Origin: Cellvibrionaceae bacterium
Lineage (GTDB): Bacteria > Pseudomonadota > Gammaproteobacteria > Pseudomonadales > Cellvibrionaceae
DNA: 64,000 bases
Assembly (NCBI GenBank): GCA_024707385.1
Contig: JANPZW010000002.1
Coordinates: 1-64,000 of the forward strand
Reading direction: 5' to 3'
Shown piece by piece: positions 9,004-20,300 of the stretch. A program made the position numbers and the translations under genes. The stretch's first letter is position 1, and each line of letters starts with the position of its first letter. The notes below the pieces were generated by a model. The model made no database searches and had not been told where the DNA came from. It saw only the letters and a program-made list of their open reading frames with translations.

Positions 9004-9234
9004 ATGACTGTTAATCAAAAAAATCACGGACACGATTCTATATCTGTTATGGGGGTTGTGATTCCATTTTGGGTGTCGAGTCTGAAAGGTCTTCAAGTTG
9101 TACGATCGCCGATTGACGACGCTCGACTGCTTAAGACATCCGCCCTTTCCGCTTCAGCGCGCGAAGTTAGCGTAGTAGATCCTGTTTTGACGCGTTTAAC
9201 TCAGGTTTTGATTAAAAGACTAATCAGAAAGTAA
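9004..9234 (+). CDS. Uncertain small ORF
   Basis: A 76-codon frame starting MTVNQKNHGHDSISV. There is no clear ribosome binding site and no recognised domain. It lies in a stretch that otherwise seems non-coding between the transposon and the LuxR gene. It is listed only because it is the best open frame there. Confidence 0.2.
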   Translation: MTVNQKNHGHDSISVMGVVIPFWVSSLKGLQVVRSPIDDARLLKTSALSASAREVSVVDPVLTRLTQVLIKRLIRK

Positions 9235-9515
9235 ATAAAAATTCAGTGAAATATTCACATTTTGTACGCGCATTACGGCCATTGAGAAGGCTGACGATAT
9301 TTGTTAGATTTTTGTCGCGTCTAACCATCTTTTGATTCCTTCCTGTATTCGATAGTTAACTAAAATTATGCGCTCCATTGGATTGGGTGTCGTAATGAGT
9401 GCAGTCTAACTTCTGGCGAAGTGCAGTGAGGATTTTTCGCGTCGCTAGCTGCGAATGCAGTGCCTTGGGCGAACCGGTTGAAAGTGCTTTCGCTTTCTAT
9501 AGAAGGATACTTAAA
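9235..9515. other. AT-rich leader of the LuxR gene
   Basis: No gene is visible in this 281-nt stretch. It is AT-rich at its left end and forms the upstream region of the regulator. I could not settle on a convincing -35/-10 pair. Confidence 0.4.
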
Positions 9516-10184
9516 ATGAATAACAACATTATAAAGATCGGTCTTTTGATTCAAAATCGAACTTATTGCGAAGCGCTTACGTATGCAATGAAGGCGCGCA
9601 GCGGTTTTGCCATTCATCAGCACCAGTCAGACGCCCTTCCTTCTCTTGAAGTGCTGAGTGAAACAACGGATGTGCTTGTATGCGATGCTGCGTTCAGTTT
9701 TTTGTTGCAGGCGGTCGAGCGGCTGCGGCACCTTGAAAGGTTTCCGCGATTAATTCTCGTTCTGCACGAAAATGATGGAAATCTTTTGGATAGATTTATT
9801 GCCAGCGGCTTTCATGGATTTGTCGCTATGGACGAGGGGTTGGATAAATTGCAGCATTGCATTACGGAAGTACACGCGGGGCGTCTCGTTTATCCCTCTG
9901 AGGTGACTCAGCGGTTTCTTAATGTGCTTGCCAGCAATTACTCATACAACACCCGTGTTCGCAATCCGTCCAATATACTCACGCCGAGGCAAAATACGGT
10001 GATCAAACTGATGGAGTCAGGCTGTTCGAATAAGGAGATTGCGCGGAAGCTGGGAATAGAACTGGCGACGGTAAAAAATCATGTTCATCAGATACTCGAT
10101 AAGCTTGATGCGAAAAGTCGTCACCAAGCGGTTGCTGTGTATCGGAAGGACAATGATTTTCAATATGGTGGCATGCACCTCTAG
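9516..10184 (+). CDS. LuxR/NarL-type regulator with degenerate receiver
   Basis: A 222-aa DNA-binding protein with an N-terminal receiver-like domain (about 1-125) and a C-terminal LuxR HTH (about 152-210: LTPRQNTVIKLMESGCSNKEIARKLGI, split by the usual ATVKNHVHQIL). An Asp sits at the phosphorylation position (about residue 57, LVCDAAF). The acidic pair that binds Mg at the start of the domain is replaced (IQNRTY), and the conserved Lys of the last strand is replaced by Met (FVAMDEG). It may therefore work without classical phosphorylation. The start is set by AGAAGGA eight bases upstream. It converges on the end of the eCIS operon and could regulate it (inference). Confidence 0.85.
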   Translation: MNNNIIKIGLLIQNRTYCEALTYAMKARSGFAIHQHQSDALPSLEVLSETTDVLVCDAAFSFLLQAVERLRHLERFPRLILVLHENDGNLLDRFIASGFHGFVAMDEGLDKLQHCITEVHAGRLVYPSEVTQRFLNVLASNYSYNTRVRNPSNILTPRQNTVIKLMESGCSNKEIARKLGIELATVKNHVHQILDKLDAKSRHQAVAVYRKDNDFQYGGMHL

Positions 10185-10220
10185 TCGTTTCCCAGTACGC
10201 CTTTCTGTTAAAAAATAACC

Positions 10221-13200
10221 TCAGGCTGAAAGATCCAAATTTGAAAAGAGTTCAAACGGAAAAGCGGATAGCAGACGGCTGCTATCCAAAGTGTTTGCTA
10301 TTGGAAATACTTCCCTGCTAATGCGTGGTAAATCCAATCGGCCTTTCAGCTCTAAGGGTGTGTATTGGCGCCATTTTGTTGGGTTGGTTATCACCACCTT
10401 ATCGAAGTCAAAATCATCGAGCAGCGCGTGATCAAGAGAGGAGAAAAAGTCATAAAATTTGCAATCGTCCCCCATTATCCGGTCTGACACCTTTAGCCAG
10501 CGCACAGGGATGCCATAGGCCACTGCGAGAATGATGCCATGCAGGGATGATGAGACCAAAGTTTCGCAACTCGCCAATTGCTCAATAATGTTTTCAATGT
10601 TGTTTGTGCGAACATCCACCAAAAGAATATCTTTGCTCTCAGGAAGACGATTCTTAAGATTCGAATAGTCCATTAGGTGCGGTACTATTCCGAGTTGATA
10701 GCGCTTTACAGCGCGGGGCTGATAGTAGCGAGGCAGCAATATTGCAGGATCGCCAAAGATATCAGCGCATTCATAACCCAGTTGTTTTAGCCTTCTGTAG
10801 GTGATTGGACCTCTGACGGCGTAAAACCGTTTTGCGGCCGCGATGTCCTGATCGATATTGCGAATACCTGCGCCCCAGACCAGAGTGTTTTTCCCGCTCA
10901 GGCGCAACACGCTGCCGACAGAAATAAGCACGTCTCTGGGAGATCTACATGGTTCGGCAACTGGTGTAGCGGGAATGCTTGTGGGGCAAAGATCAAGAAT
11001 TTTAGAAACAAGGTAAGGCGCAATTTCGTCACCAACATTCATCACGCTTCCACGATACCAATAGAGATCGACTGGTAGAGGTGAAGAGCCCTTTCGTGCG
11101 TGATGGATTCCGGTCGCTGTGCGAGACTCAGTTTTACGACCCCTTTCCATGTTTGCCGAGATGCTTCGTTGGATTTTGGAGCTTGGCCAACATTTTCGCC
11201 ACTCATCCACCATTTGCTTGATTGAATTATTGGGCCATTTCGTGTGGTTTAACCAGGGTTTCATGGCGCTTAGGTGAATGATGTTTGCTGTGCTCAATAT
11301 GCCTTCATTAATGCTTGGGCCTGTTAAGCCGCGATAGACGTTCCAGCCATCCGGTAAAATACGCAATTTGAGATCTGGATTTAGGGCTAAAATTAGTGCG
11401 AGCGTGGAATCATCGCCAGCCCTTGGGATGCCTGCTTTCTCCGAGCTTCTAAAAATGTTGACCGCTCTTTTGAAGAATTCCGCAGAGGCTAGGTTTTCGT
11501 TATTGAAAAATAGCACACCAGAGTTTGTCGCGGGACGGCTTGCGTGAGATTCGTCCAGGTTCAGTTTTTGCTTTAGAGATGTCAATTGGTTTATGTTTTT
11601 GAGAAATTCGGCAGCGGTGCAACCTCTATGTATACCCGCTATATGCTCAAGATCAGTCAGCCAATCTAGATCCAGTTTGCGACGACACAAAATGTCGCCG
11701 TCAATCGCCAGAGAATACGGGTAGCCCATGCTGTAAAATAGTTCTGGGCCTTTAAATATCCAAAAGCATTCACTCGGGTATAGGTATCTTAGGTTTCGTG
11801 CAAAAGTCTCTTTCAGATTGATGTTGTGGTAGCGAATTCCGAAGCGGTGCATCAGTCTCCGAGTGCGTAGGGTGAAATTATTCCCGAGAATATAATAATC
11901 TATATCTTCATGCCCGTTGTGCTTCATAAATGAGCGTAGGCTCGCCACCAGGAACTCAACATAATTCTCTGTAGCCGTACCGTATATGCATAATCGTTTG
12001 TTCGCTTTGGTCAGGCTCGGCATTTGGCCCGCACCTTTTGGTGTGCTGTTGGTTGTAGACTGGTTTAGTCCGGCAGTTTTGTTGCGAGCTTCGTCCCCGG
12101 TGAAAATTTGGTTTGGGTTGAGGTTGTCTCGGTGATTTCTGGGCTTATGGGGCAAGGTAAATCCGCTGAAATGGTTGCCTTTTAGGAAAGGAAAGCTTTC
12201 AATCAATTTATGCAGATCAATTTTGGGCGCAGGAATGGTGAGCGCAGTTTGGATGCCGGTTTGTAGATCCTGGGTCTGGCGCCAGTCCAGACGTATAGCT
12301 TGCCGGCCTGTCGAAGCGTAATAATCCCTGAATTTGAATCCATCTCCCACAACCTTATCTGATATATCCACCCAGGCAGCGGGAATTCCATAGGATTCTG
12401 CCAGAATAATGCCGTGCAAAGAACTGCTTAGCACAATTTCACACTGACGAGTCATTTTGATTACTTCGTCAACTCCTGCGCGTATATCGATTATGCAAAC
12501 GCTTTGTTTGTTTTGCCGAGACAAAACTTTTCGGAGATTCGGCAAATCGGTGTAGTGTGGGATCAGGCCAATTTCGTATTTCTTTTTCACGGGTTTATCG
12601 AATATTGCTGGCAATAATAAACCCGGATCTCCGAACACTTCCGGGCATGCTATGCCCTGGCTCAGAAGTATATCTCGTGTAAGAGGGCCTCGGACTGCCC
12701 GTACATCGATACCCTTTTGCGCCCGGTCGTTTTCGTGAATAAAGCCAGCCCCCCAAACCAAGTCACCTGCTTTGGCAAACTTTAATACAGATCCTACGGC
12801 GAACAATCTCGGGGGGTTCTGTTTGAATACCGCCGGGCGGCCACTCATGGCTTTCACAAGGATGGGTGAAAGCATATCGCCAAAGTTGCCGCGTTTTGCG
12901 TTGCGACAAGTCCAATAAACAGATAAGGGGCTGCATTCAGAATTTGTATTTTTGGACGGTTTTTTGGTATTGCTTGCGAGCGATGTCGATTTTCGCTCTG
13001 AGGGAAAACCCGCCGCCTGTATTCCGGATTGGCTTTTACCCTCGATAGCCCTATTTAGCGCCTTTTGGATAACCGGTTGCCATTGAGTCTGCCACTGCCG
13101 ATCAAAAGACCAATGTTGTTCTAACCATAGGCGATTCTGATGGCCACGGGAAGTCAGTTCTTCTTTGCCGAGCTTGGTGAGCTCAATGAGTGTTTTTTCC

Positions 13201-14725
13201 AGCATGTCCAGTTTGCAAGAAACAAAGGGTGCGTCAGTCACGTCTCCGCCTGCGCAGCTAGTTAGCATTTTTCGAACATTTTCATCCATGCCATTTATTA
13301 CCACACAACCGCAGGCCAAGCCTTCTAGGCTGTTGCGATGATAGCTTCCGGTTACGCATTCATCGATGACGATGTGGGATTCCTGCTTCATGCGCAGAAC
13401 CTGTTGATGATTTAACTGTTTATCGCGGATCACATTCAGCTTCAGAGGAAAGCGTTTGGCCAATCGGTCTAGAACTGCCATTGTGGTTGTGTAACCTTTG
13501 CTATGCCAATACAAACGGTGGTCGCGGGGATAGCGTTCATGTTTGCCGGATGGCGTATAACAAATTGTCAGCAGAGAATTTTTGTTTCGCGGCCGATGGA
13601 ATTCATCCCACTCGGGAACAGGGTTGGCAACCGGAGTCCAGGAAGAAAACTCTGGTAAGGTTGCTTGATACTGCCCGACTACCACGCCCGGCATGCCATG
13701 GGTGATAAACTGCTGATCCACATTCCACAAATAATTATGCGCCATGGTCACAACGGCTTTGTGTGCAAGCAAGGCTTTGTGCTCGCGAGCAACCTTTCCG
13801 TTGTGTACGATCACCACATCTGCTTGCGCCAGAGCCTTTTTTGCCTCATTTGGCTTCCTGCTCCACTCTAGAGCGGAACTGAAGCGAACGCCGTTTGCAT
13901 AGGTATTGTTTTGCCAAACACATTCGCAATGATGGATTGTGTGTTGATTGATACAGCGCGCGAGCAGTTCTGGTACTCCAGCCACAGGGGTGGTCGAATA
14001 AGATACGATTTTTAACGGCTTGAGAGAGTCCGTGCTCAGTGTGGTCGAGCCCTTATTGAGTTCCTTGTGATGGCGCTTCTGAGAAATATTCCCTGGAGAC
14101 TGCATATGCAAAAATTCTGACAGACTCTCTTTTCTAAATGCGTTCAGGCGACTTTCAGTGCTGAGATTGGCCACATGAATTCCTTTTGCGATTGCAATTT
14201 TCTGCAGTTGTTCATATTCCTGATTGATTTTGGGAAGACTTTTATTAAGAGCGTGCTTTCCGGTGTTCGAAAAAAAATGATGATCCGTAAAATCCACGCC
14301 GATCAAACCGATTTTTTTTTGCTCCCATAAACATCGCCAGGCATAGTGCTACATAAGGTGAATTGCGAGTATAGGGGACGGCGAAATCGTCGCGGATCTC
14401 TGCTGCGCCACGATGGCCAAGTTTAAAGTGCACGACGTTCTGATGGGGTATCCCGAGCTTCAGTTGTGTGAAAAGTGCTTTGGCTTGAGAATTTTTTATG
14501 TGTTGAAAACGATCGGGTTTGAATTGGGTCGGCGAGTTTAAAACGACCAGATAATCGGGAGTGAAAAAGGCGGCCTACGTCATTTACGCCAATCGTGTAA
14601 ACCCCCTTGGGCGGCGAAAATCCTTTGAGTGAATGGCCGCAACCACAGACTATGATGGTGTCGGCCGTATGAAGATTTTTGTATGCTGCGAGATGGCGCT
14701 TGGCATCTGTGATCGATGAATTCAT
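10221..14725 (-). CDS. Giant multidomain glycosyltransferase / polysaccharide pyruvyl transferase (two frameshifts)
   Basis: Joined over two homopolymer indels (A-run 14564-14568, T-run 14312-14320), this encodes about 1,500 aa. Domains in order: an MptE/DUF115-like N-terminus (TIIVCGCGHSLKG, GVNDVGRLF); a GT-B-like glycosyltransferase (about 200-480, with YHRNSLEGLACGCVVING); a first pyruvyl-transferase domain (NFGDMLSPILV, VWGAGF, EVFGDPGLLLP, SSSLHGIILAESYGIPAAWV); a GT-A/GT8-like domain (YSLAIDGDILCRRKLDLDW, with a DxD-type motif); and a second pyruvyl-transferase domain (NVGDEIAPYLV, DIFGDPAILLP, SSSLHGIILAVAYGIPVRWL). It is the last gene of the eCIS operon; its ATG overlaps the preceding stop (ATGA). 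It probably builds or decorates a glycan; the target is unknown. Confidence 0.8.
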
Positions 14726-15885
14726 ATGGCCACCGATTTTCTTTCCAGGTTTAGATGCTGATAAAAACGGCCGAAACCGTGAATATGTGATTCCACTTTG
14801 TTTAACAATTTCTGCTCTTCCAGACCCTTGTCGATCAAACGAATTCTTGTATCCGCCAAGCATTGCTGACATTGTTTTAGCAAAATTAGCCATTCGTTAA
14901 AAAAAATATCTTTTTCGTAAGCAATGGCGTCAAAAGCATTGAGAGCCGCTTGATAGTTGCCCCTTACGCGCAACCATTTCATGGTGATAGAGATAACATC
15001 CTTCCGCAAATGGATAAGCCATACCGCATCAATGCTTTGTGTCTTGATATGGAGCTCATAGTTGTCGAGATCTTTGTGCTGCTGAAGCGCATCCAGGCAA
15101 TTCAGGATTTCGGGTATTATCAGAGGTAGATCGTCGCGGTAGCTGAAACAAACGGGAATACCATTACATAGCAGGATGACATTGTCTCTTGTCTCATGAA
15201 AGATGTGGGAGAGCGCGGCTTGAAGGCTCGGGAGCACCAGTCCATCGCTCGCAACGGCGTTGACGAAACCTGTTTGCAGCCAGAAGCCAAAAAGTTTATG
15301 ACTCGTCCCCTCTTTCCAATGCTCATTGCTCATAAATTGATGTCCTCGTACAGACTGCCGTACCCTTCCAGTTGCTTGTCGAGCTCCCTTAAAAAGTTCG
15401 AGTTTCTGCTGTTCTTTATCATTTTCAAGATGGATTTTGCCGGCGTATAGAAACAACACCAGCTGATGAATCAAGGTGTGCCACTCCGCCATGAACCGCT
15501 TCTTATGCACGTTAAGCGGTTTTTTTTTGGTTAGCTCACGACCGTAGGTTTTATAGAGAAAGTGATCCGTATCGGCTTGAATGTCGAGGATCAAATGCTC
15601 CTTTGTCCAATGCATGTCGATCCTTATCTTAAGGATCTCATTGCTCAGAAGCAGCTGTGCATAACCTTCGGTTTTGTCTTTAAGGTTGCATAGCATTTCG
15701 AAAATGGAAGAGAAGTTTTGCTCCAGATCCTCACCGTAACGAAAGCGGATGGGTATATGGTTCCAGAAAAGATAAAATGCCTCCTGTTCCTGTTGAAACA
15801 GGTTGGGGAAAATCTCTGCCAGCCGATTTATACCGCTGATATTGCTCGGAACAATATTGGGATAGCCTGTTTGTATTTGGAACAC
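14722..15885 (-). CDS. Internally duplicated protein of unknown function
   Basis: This 387-aa protein is made of two related halves of about 190 aa. The N-half carries FWNHIPIRFRYGEDL and the C-half LLCNGIPVCFSYRDDL at the matching place; each is followed by an amphipathic stretch (SIFEMLCNL, EILNCLDALQ) and later by a FNEW/MAEWHTL-like helix. There is no signal peptide or membrane helix. The GTG start at 15885 is preceded by AAAGGA. It lies between the pentapeptide gene and the giant glycan enzyme, and overlaps the latter by ATGA. I recognise no family. A chaperone-like or immunity role in the cargo module is speculation. Confidence 0.75.
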   Translation of the reverse strand: MFQIQTGYPNIVPSNISGINRLAEIFPNLFQQEQEAFYLFWNHIPIRFRYGEDLEQNFSSIFEMLCNLKDKTEGYAQLLLSNEILKIRIDMHWTKEHLILDIQADTDHFLYKTYGRELTKKKPLNVHKKRFMAEWHTLIHQLVLFLYAGKIHLENDKEQQKLELFKGARQATGRVRQSVRGHQFMSNEHWKEGTSHKLFGFWLQTGFVNAVASDGLVLPSLQAALSHIFHETRDNVILLCNGIPVCFSYRDDLPLIIPEILNCLDALQQHKDLDNYELHIKTQSIDAVWLIHLRKDVISITMKWLRVRGNYQAALNAFDAIAYEKDIFFNEWLILLKQCQQCLADTRIRLIDKGLEEQKLLNKVESHIHGFGRFYQHLNLERKSVAI

Positions 15886-15936
15886 CGATATGTCCTTTTA
15901 TCATTTTCAGTTGTTGCCCGTGTTTTTAGTGGATAC

Positions 15937-16844
15937 CTAAGCTTTCTTCAATTTTGCTGTCAGCGCTTCAATCAGGTCCTCTGTGCGGGCGCCCTGCTGT
16001 AAACCTAAATCCCCGACTAATCCTTCCAGCATGTTGGCGACGGTCTTGGGTGTATTTTCATTGGTGGAATCTAAGCTATCTAGTAGCTCGGCCACATCCA
16101 GATTTCCCAGTCGGTTCAGCCAAAAATCGATCTGCTCATCCCATCCTTCTGCTAATTTTGGTGTTGAGGTAGTAACCCCCATTTGCTCCAGTGTCTGTTG
16201 CAATTCTCTTTCCCAATGATCGCCATTGACCACTCCTTTGCTTTGTGCCTGTTTGAGAATTTTGGTCACTATAGGTGCTACGGCATTTACCAGTTCGACG
16301 GGAGGTTGGTTGTTGTTGATGTTGTGGTTGTTGTTCTTCTTGTTGTTATGATTGTTCGCAGATTCAAAAAGTGCCTCTTCGACTGCTGCGTCAAATATCG
16401 TGCCGCGCATGTCCGCTCCGGTAAAGTCAGCGTTTTCAATGATTGCACCGGTGAAATCAGCACCTCGCAGGTCTGCGTCGCGAAATGAGGTGTTTTTGAC
16501 GGTTGCTGTTCTAAAATCCACTCCGCGAAGATTACAAGCTTCGAAATTGGCTTTTCCAGGTTGGCGCCCTCGAAGCACGAGCGGCTAAAGTCTGATTCGA
16601 TCAGGGATGCATTGGCAAAATCGGCGAAGCGGAAGTCTCCGCCCTGTGCTTTGTTGTTCTCAAAAACAATCTCCGAAAAGTTTGCTTGACGAGCTGATAT
16701 TTTATTGAAGTGGCACATGCGAATATTTGCTGACACCACGTCAGTTTGCTCGAGGTTTGTATCTTCAAATTTTTGATTCCGCCATCTTATGCGCATGACA
16801 TTTAGATGCGTTGAAAAATGGTCTTCATCAGAATGCTTTGCCAT
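15937..16844 (-). CDS. Pentapeptide-repeat protein with poly-Asn linker (one frameshift)
   Basis: About 300 aa after correcting one missing base in the A-run at 16552-16555. The N-terminal two thirds are A(D/N)Lxx-type pentapeptide repeats (NLEQTDVVSANI, ADLRGADFTGAIIENADFTG), which fold into a right-handed quadrilateral beta helix. A low-complexity Asn/His-rich linker (NNHNNKKNNNHNINNN) and a helical C-terminal domain of about 130 aa follow. Some pentapeptide proteins mimic DNA (Qnr, MfpA). Its place after a nuclease-like effector invites that idea, but nothing here proves it. The ATG at 16844 has GGAG upstream; a TTG at 16877 overlapping the previous stop is the alternative. Confidence 0.8.
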
Positions 16845-16873
16845 CGATTTGCTCCGATTTAATTGGATGATGT

Positions 16874-17290
16874 TCAAACGAACTTATCGTGCCTCTTTCT
16901 TGGGACATCTTTTCCGTAGCGATGCCGAAATAACTTCATGGCTTCACCAAGTAGACCCGGGTCCTTTTGTGTTTGTCCGTATGGGCTTGATCCCTTAGTG
17001 ATGACGTTTTCCGCGTCATCCCAGATGTCTGTGTAAACGGATTCACCTCTGGAAACAATCCAATTGCAAATATCCTCAATGCTGTCTTCTGAGAAAGAGG
17101 TCAACTCGTGGTACAGGGTCGCAATTTGGCCGCTAGCTTCAATATGGTTCCAACAAAAACGGAGCAGGTCATCTTCTGAAAGCTTTTCTGCAACACTATT
17201 GAAAAGCTCTTTCTTGCCTTCGCAAGCATCGATAATGCGCCAAAAATCGCCTGGTATTTCATCTGGGATGTAGCGTCCGACCTCAGTCAT
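16874..17290 (-). CDS. DUF4240-like protein, candidate immunity partner of the effector
   Basis: A 138-aa soluble acidic protein beginning MTEVGRYIPDEIPGDFWRII. The DFWRIID start, the EDDLLRFCWNHIEAS helix and the later DIWDDAENVI resemble the DUF4240 family, often found next to polymorphic toxins. It lies 28 nt after the end of the giant effector gene, the usual position for an immunity gene. Family assignment is moderate and the immunity role is inference from context. Confidence 0.6.
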   Translation of the reverse strand: MTEVGRYIPDEIPGDFWRIIDACEGKKELFNSVAEKLSEDDLLRFCWNHIEASGQIATLYHELTSFSEDSIEDICNWIVSRGESVYTDIWDDAENVITKGSSPYGQTQKDPGLLGEAMKLFRHRYGKDVPRKRHDKFV

Positions 17291-17318
17291 AATAATTTCT
17301 CTTTGGTTGTATTCATTA

Positions 17319-20300
17319 TTAATTTGTGTTTATCCCCGCTTCACGGAGCCACCGATAAATGGTGCTGGTAGATCTGTCTAAGCCGTAATTCTGGGCTAGA
17401 TCATCTCTCAAACGGGAAACGTTATTTCCATTCTGTTGAAGCAGATTTTCCAGTTCTGTTGCAGTAGGCTCACAGGTTCTGAGGTGGCGGCGGATTGTCC
17501 GACTCCCTGGCGAGCTATAACACTCGCATCCGGTGTCCATTCATATTCGGCTTCTCCTCGCAGACGTTTTCCAGTGGTAGGGCTTTTGTATGAGGGGCCA
17601 CGAATGGGTTCGAAAGGTACGCCTGTTCCGGGGCGATTAAGTCGTCCTGTATGTTGATGACCGCCACTGAATCCACCAGGTGAGTTATCCCATGGCATGA
17701 TGTGCCCTTCATTTTCCAGTCCGGAGCGTAGCGCCGATTCAACTCCACTTGCATCGGTTTCTGTCATGCCGGGTTTTAGCGGGATAACCTCCAATGTTAG
17801 ATCCATTCCAAGTTCTCGTCCGGCGCCTCTATATTTTCCAAATCGATCTGCGGCATTGCTTCGTTGGCTTTTGCCTACTTTCAGAATTATTCTTTCTGGT
17901 TCAGGGCCGCGTAAAATATAAACGCATTGTTGATCGTCAGCGAGAGCTTTGACGATGGTATCAATCTCATCCATGCCGATGCGCCTCGATTGACTCAGCT
18001 CTAGTTTGTCGGACAGTTTTAATGCTGAGACATCTATATCCGCACTACCTTTGCCGCTAAGTGCAAAGGCATCGCGATCACCACGTATCACTGTGGGATC
18101 ATTGATCGCGTCTCCCAGTAATTTGAATCGTTGACCCAAGGTTCTAAATCCGTCCGCTATTTTTCCCGCGAGTTCGATAACGGATCGACCAGCCATGAAT
18201 TCACCTGCAACCAATCTACCCTCGATGGAATCCTCAGCTGTTTTGATTTTTTGTTTTATGTCCTGTAAACCTCGAACCAATTCCACATCATCTGCCGCTG
18301 GTGTTGTTTTTCTGGCAACCTCATTCTCAATGTCATTAATCTTGTCTTTTATCGGGCCGCAAGCACGGCTACAAATGTCACATTCAATCTCTTTTTCAGA
18401 GGGTTTGCGGACATAATTTTCGTGATCGGCATCGCCAACCTTCAGCGGCGTGCGAGTCATTTCCTCTATTTCTGCACTGGACTTGTTGTTAATTGGTGCT
18501 TCCATTTCGGCTTCGGAAGGACGACGAGGAGGTGCGCCCTCTTCTGTTTCAGCTCGGGGCCTGCCCGAGGCGTCTTCGGCCTCGGCAGTTCGGGGTTTTG
18601 AGGGGGCTTCACTTTCTTCGGATGTCGGACGCCTTGGGGCAGTGCTTTCAGTTTCCGCGTCTCTTGGGCGTGAAGGAACAGTTTGATCCGGCTCGGCTGA
18701 TTCCGAACGGGATTTCGGCGCTTCTGTTGTTTCGGTTGAACGCGGTGTGGGTGTTTCAGGTTCTGCTATAGGCCTCGGGTTTGACACTTCCGGTGATTCC
18801 GCGTGCGGTCGCGGGGCGGGAGCATCGGAAGGCACCGCTCGCGGCGCTGCGGGCACGGGTGTTCCACTCTCCGTATTACCGCCTCTACCCCGGCCAGAGG
18901 CATTTCCCAATGCTGCAGCGCGCGAGGCTCCTCCAGCACCGGCTGCAGAGCTGGCAAAACGGTTGAGGTCGAAAGTTCCGCCAGCGAGCACATTGACGCC
19001 TTCCATTGCCAACGCAAAGCCCATACCGATGGACGCGTCTGTGGCGTAACTCATGGCGCCACGGCTTGCTCCCGCCGTTGGAACATTCACATCTACATCA
19101 ACTCGAGCGTGGGGAGATGCGCCGTGTGGACCGGCATTACCAGCGATGCCTCCACGTGCGGTGGAAAGCATGGACATGCCACCGGCCATTACGAAACCCT
19201 GCCAGTTAAATTTCTGGCCATAGGCCAAATAGGAAAAGGTTTGTGTCGCGGCTTCCGCAACCATATCTCCGGCGAGATTAATGCCCACATTAATGGCGGC
19301 TCGAGTCAGTGTACTGGCGCCTGCGCGAACAGCACCTTGCAGCGCAACCTGGGCCAATCCATTCGCCCCCGCTCCTATCGCACCACCGAGCGCACCGCCC
19401 ACTGCACCGATCACCATGGCCTGCACCAGACCTTTATCCCACTCCTCTCCTGCCGCCCAATTGTTGATGATTTGAATCAGACCCGCGGTGACCGCGCCGA
19501 CCACAGCGCCGACCAAAACTACGGCAAGCAAGGGCGCACCGGCGCCCAGGGTCAACACGGTCACCACGATGGAGGCAATGATGACCAGTACAATAAGCAC
19601 TATGGCCACCACCGCCTTCCAGGCCGGTTGTTCCTTGGATGCGGCGCGCCAGGCCTCGGCGGCAATTTTTGCGCCGAGACCGTCCTCCATGTTTTTCAGC
19701 TCGGTATCCAGCTCGGAGAGAGACGTGGTAACCACTCCATCAACGCTGGTGTAAACCTCTTCGCAGGTAGATTCAAAGCCGCTTACCACCTGCTCCATGG
19801 TTTGTCCGCCCTCCACAGCGGATTCCTGGGCGCGCGACACCTGGCGTTCGCTCAGTTGGGACATGGTGCTGCTGGCGGCTCCGACGAGAGTGGACATTTG
19901 GGCGCTGAAACCGCTCTCCGCCTCCGCCGTCATGCTGTCATTGCCGCTGCTAATTTCCGCCAGCGCGCTGGCGGCGTTGGCACCGGCTTCAATCAGCTGC
20001 CCTTCCGCGTTCGCCGCGCCCCTCTTCCATCTTGTCGAGCAAGGTTCCGATGCCACCACTCAAGCCGGCCTCTGCTGAAAGCAATGCTTCCTGCAAGACA
20101 TCCGGTGCCGGAGCGTCGCCTTCCAGCAGTTGATTGCGGACTTGCCGCAGAGTTTGTTCCAGGGTTTCCGTGGCGGAAGACACGCTGCGCGCTAAACCTG
20201 CCGCCACCTGATGCGCCAGCTCTTCAACTGCCAATTGCTGAACATAACCCGAGTCGTTCACCGCCTGGCGTTGCTCGCGCTCCTGGCGATTCAGGCTGCT

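Noticed and set aside
8950..9013. GAAAAATTCG and ATGACTGTTAA near 8,980-9,013 resemble parts of the candidate transposon end in opposite orientation
   Set aside because: Only two short blocks match and the spacing differs; too weak to call a second terminal repeat.
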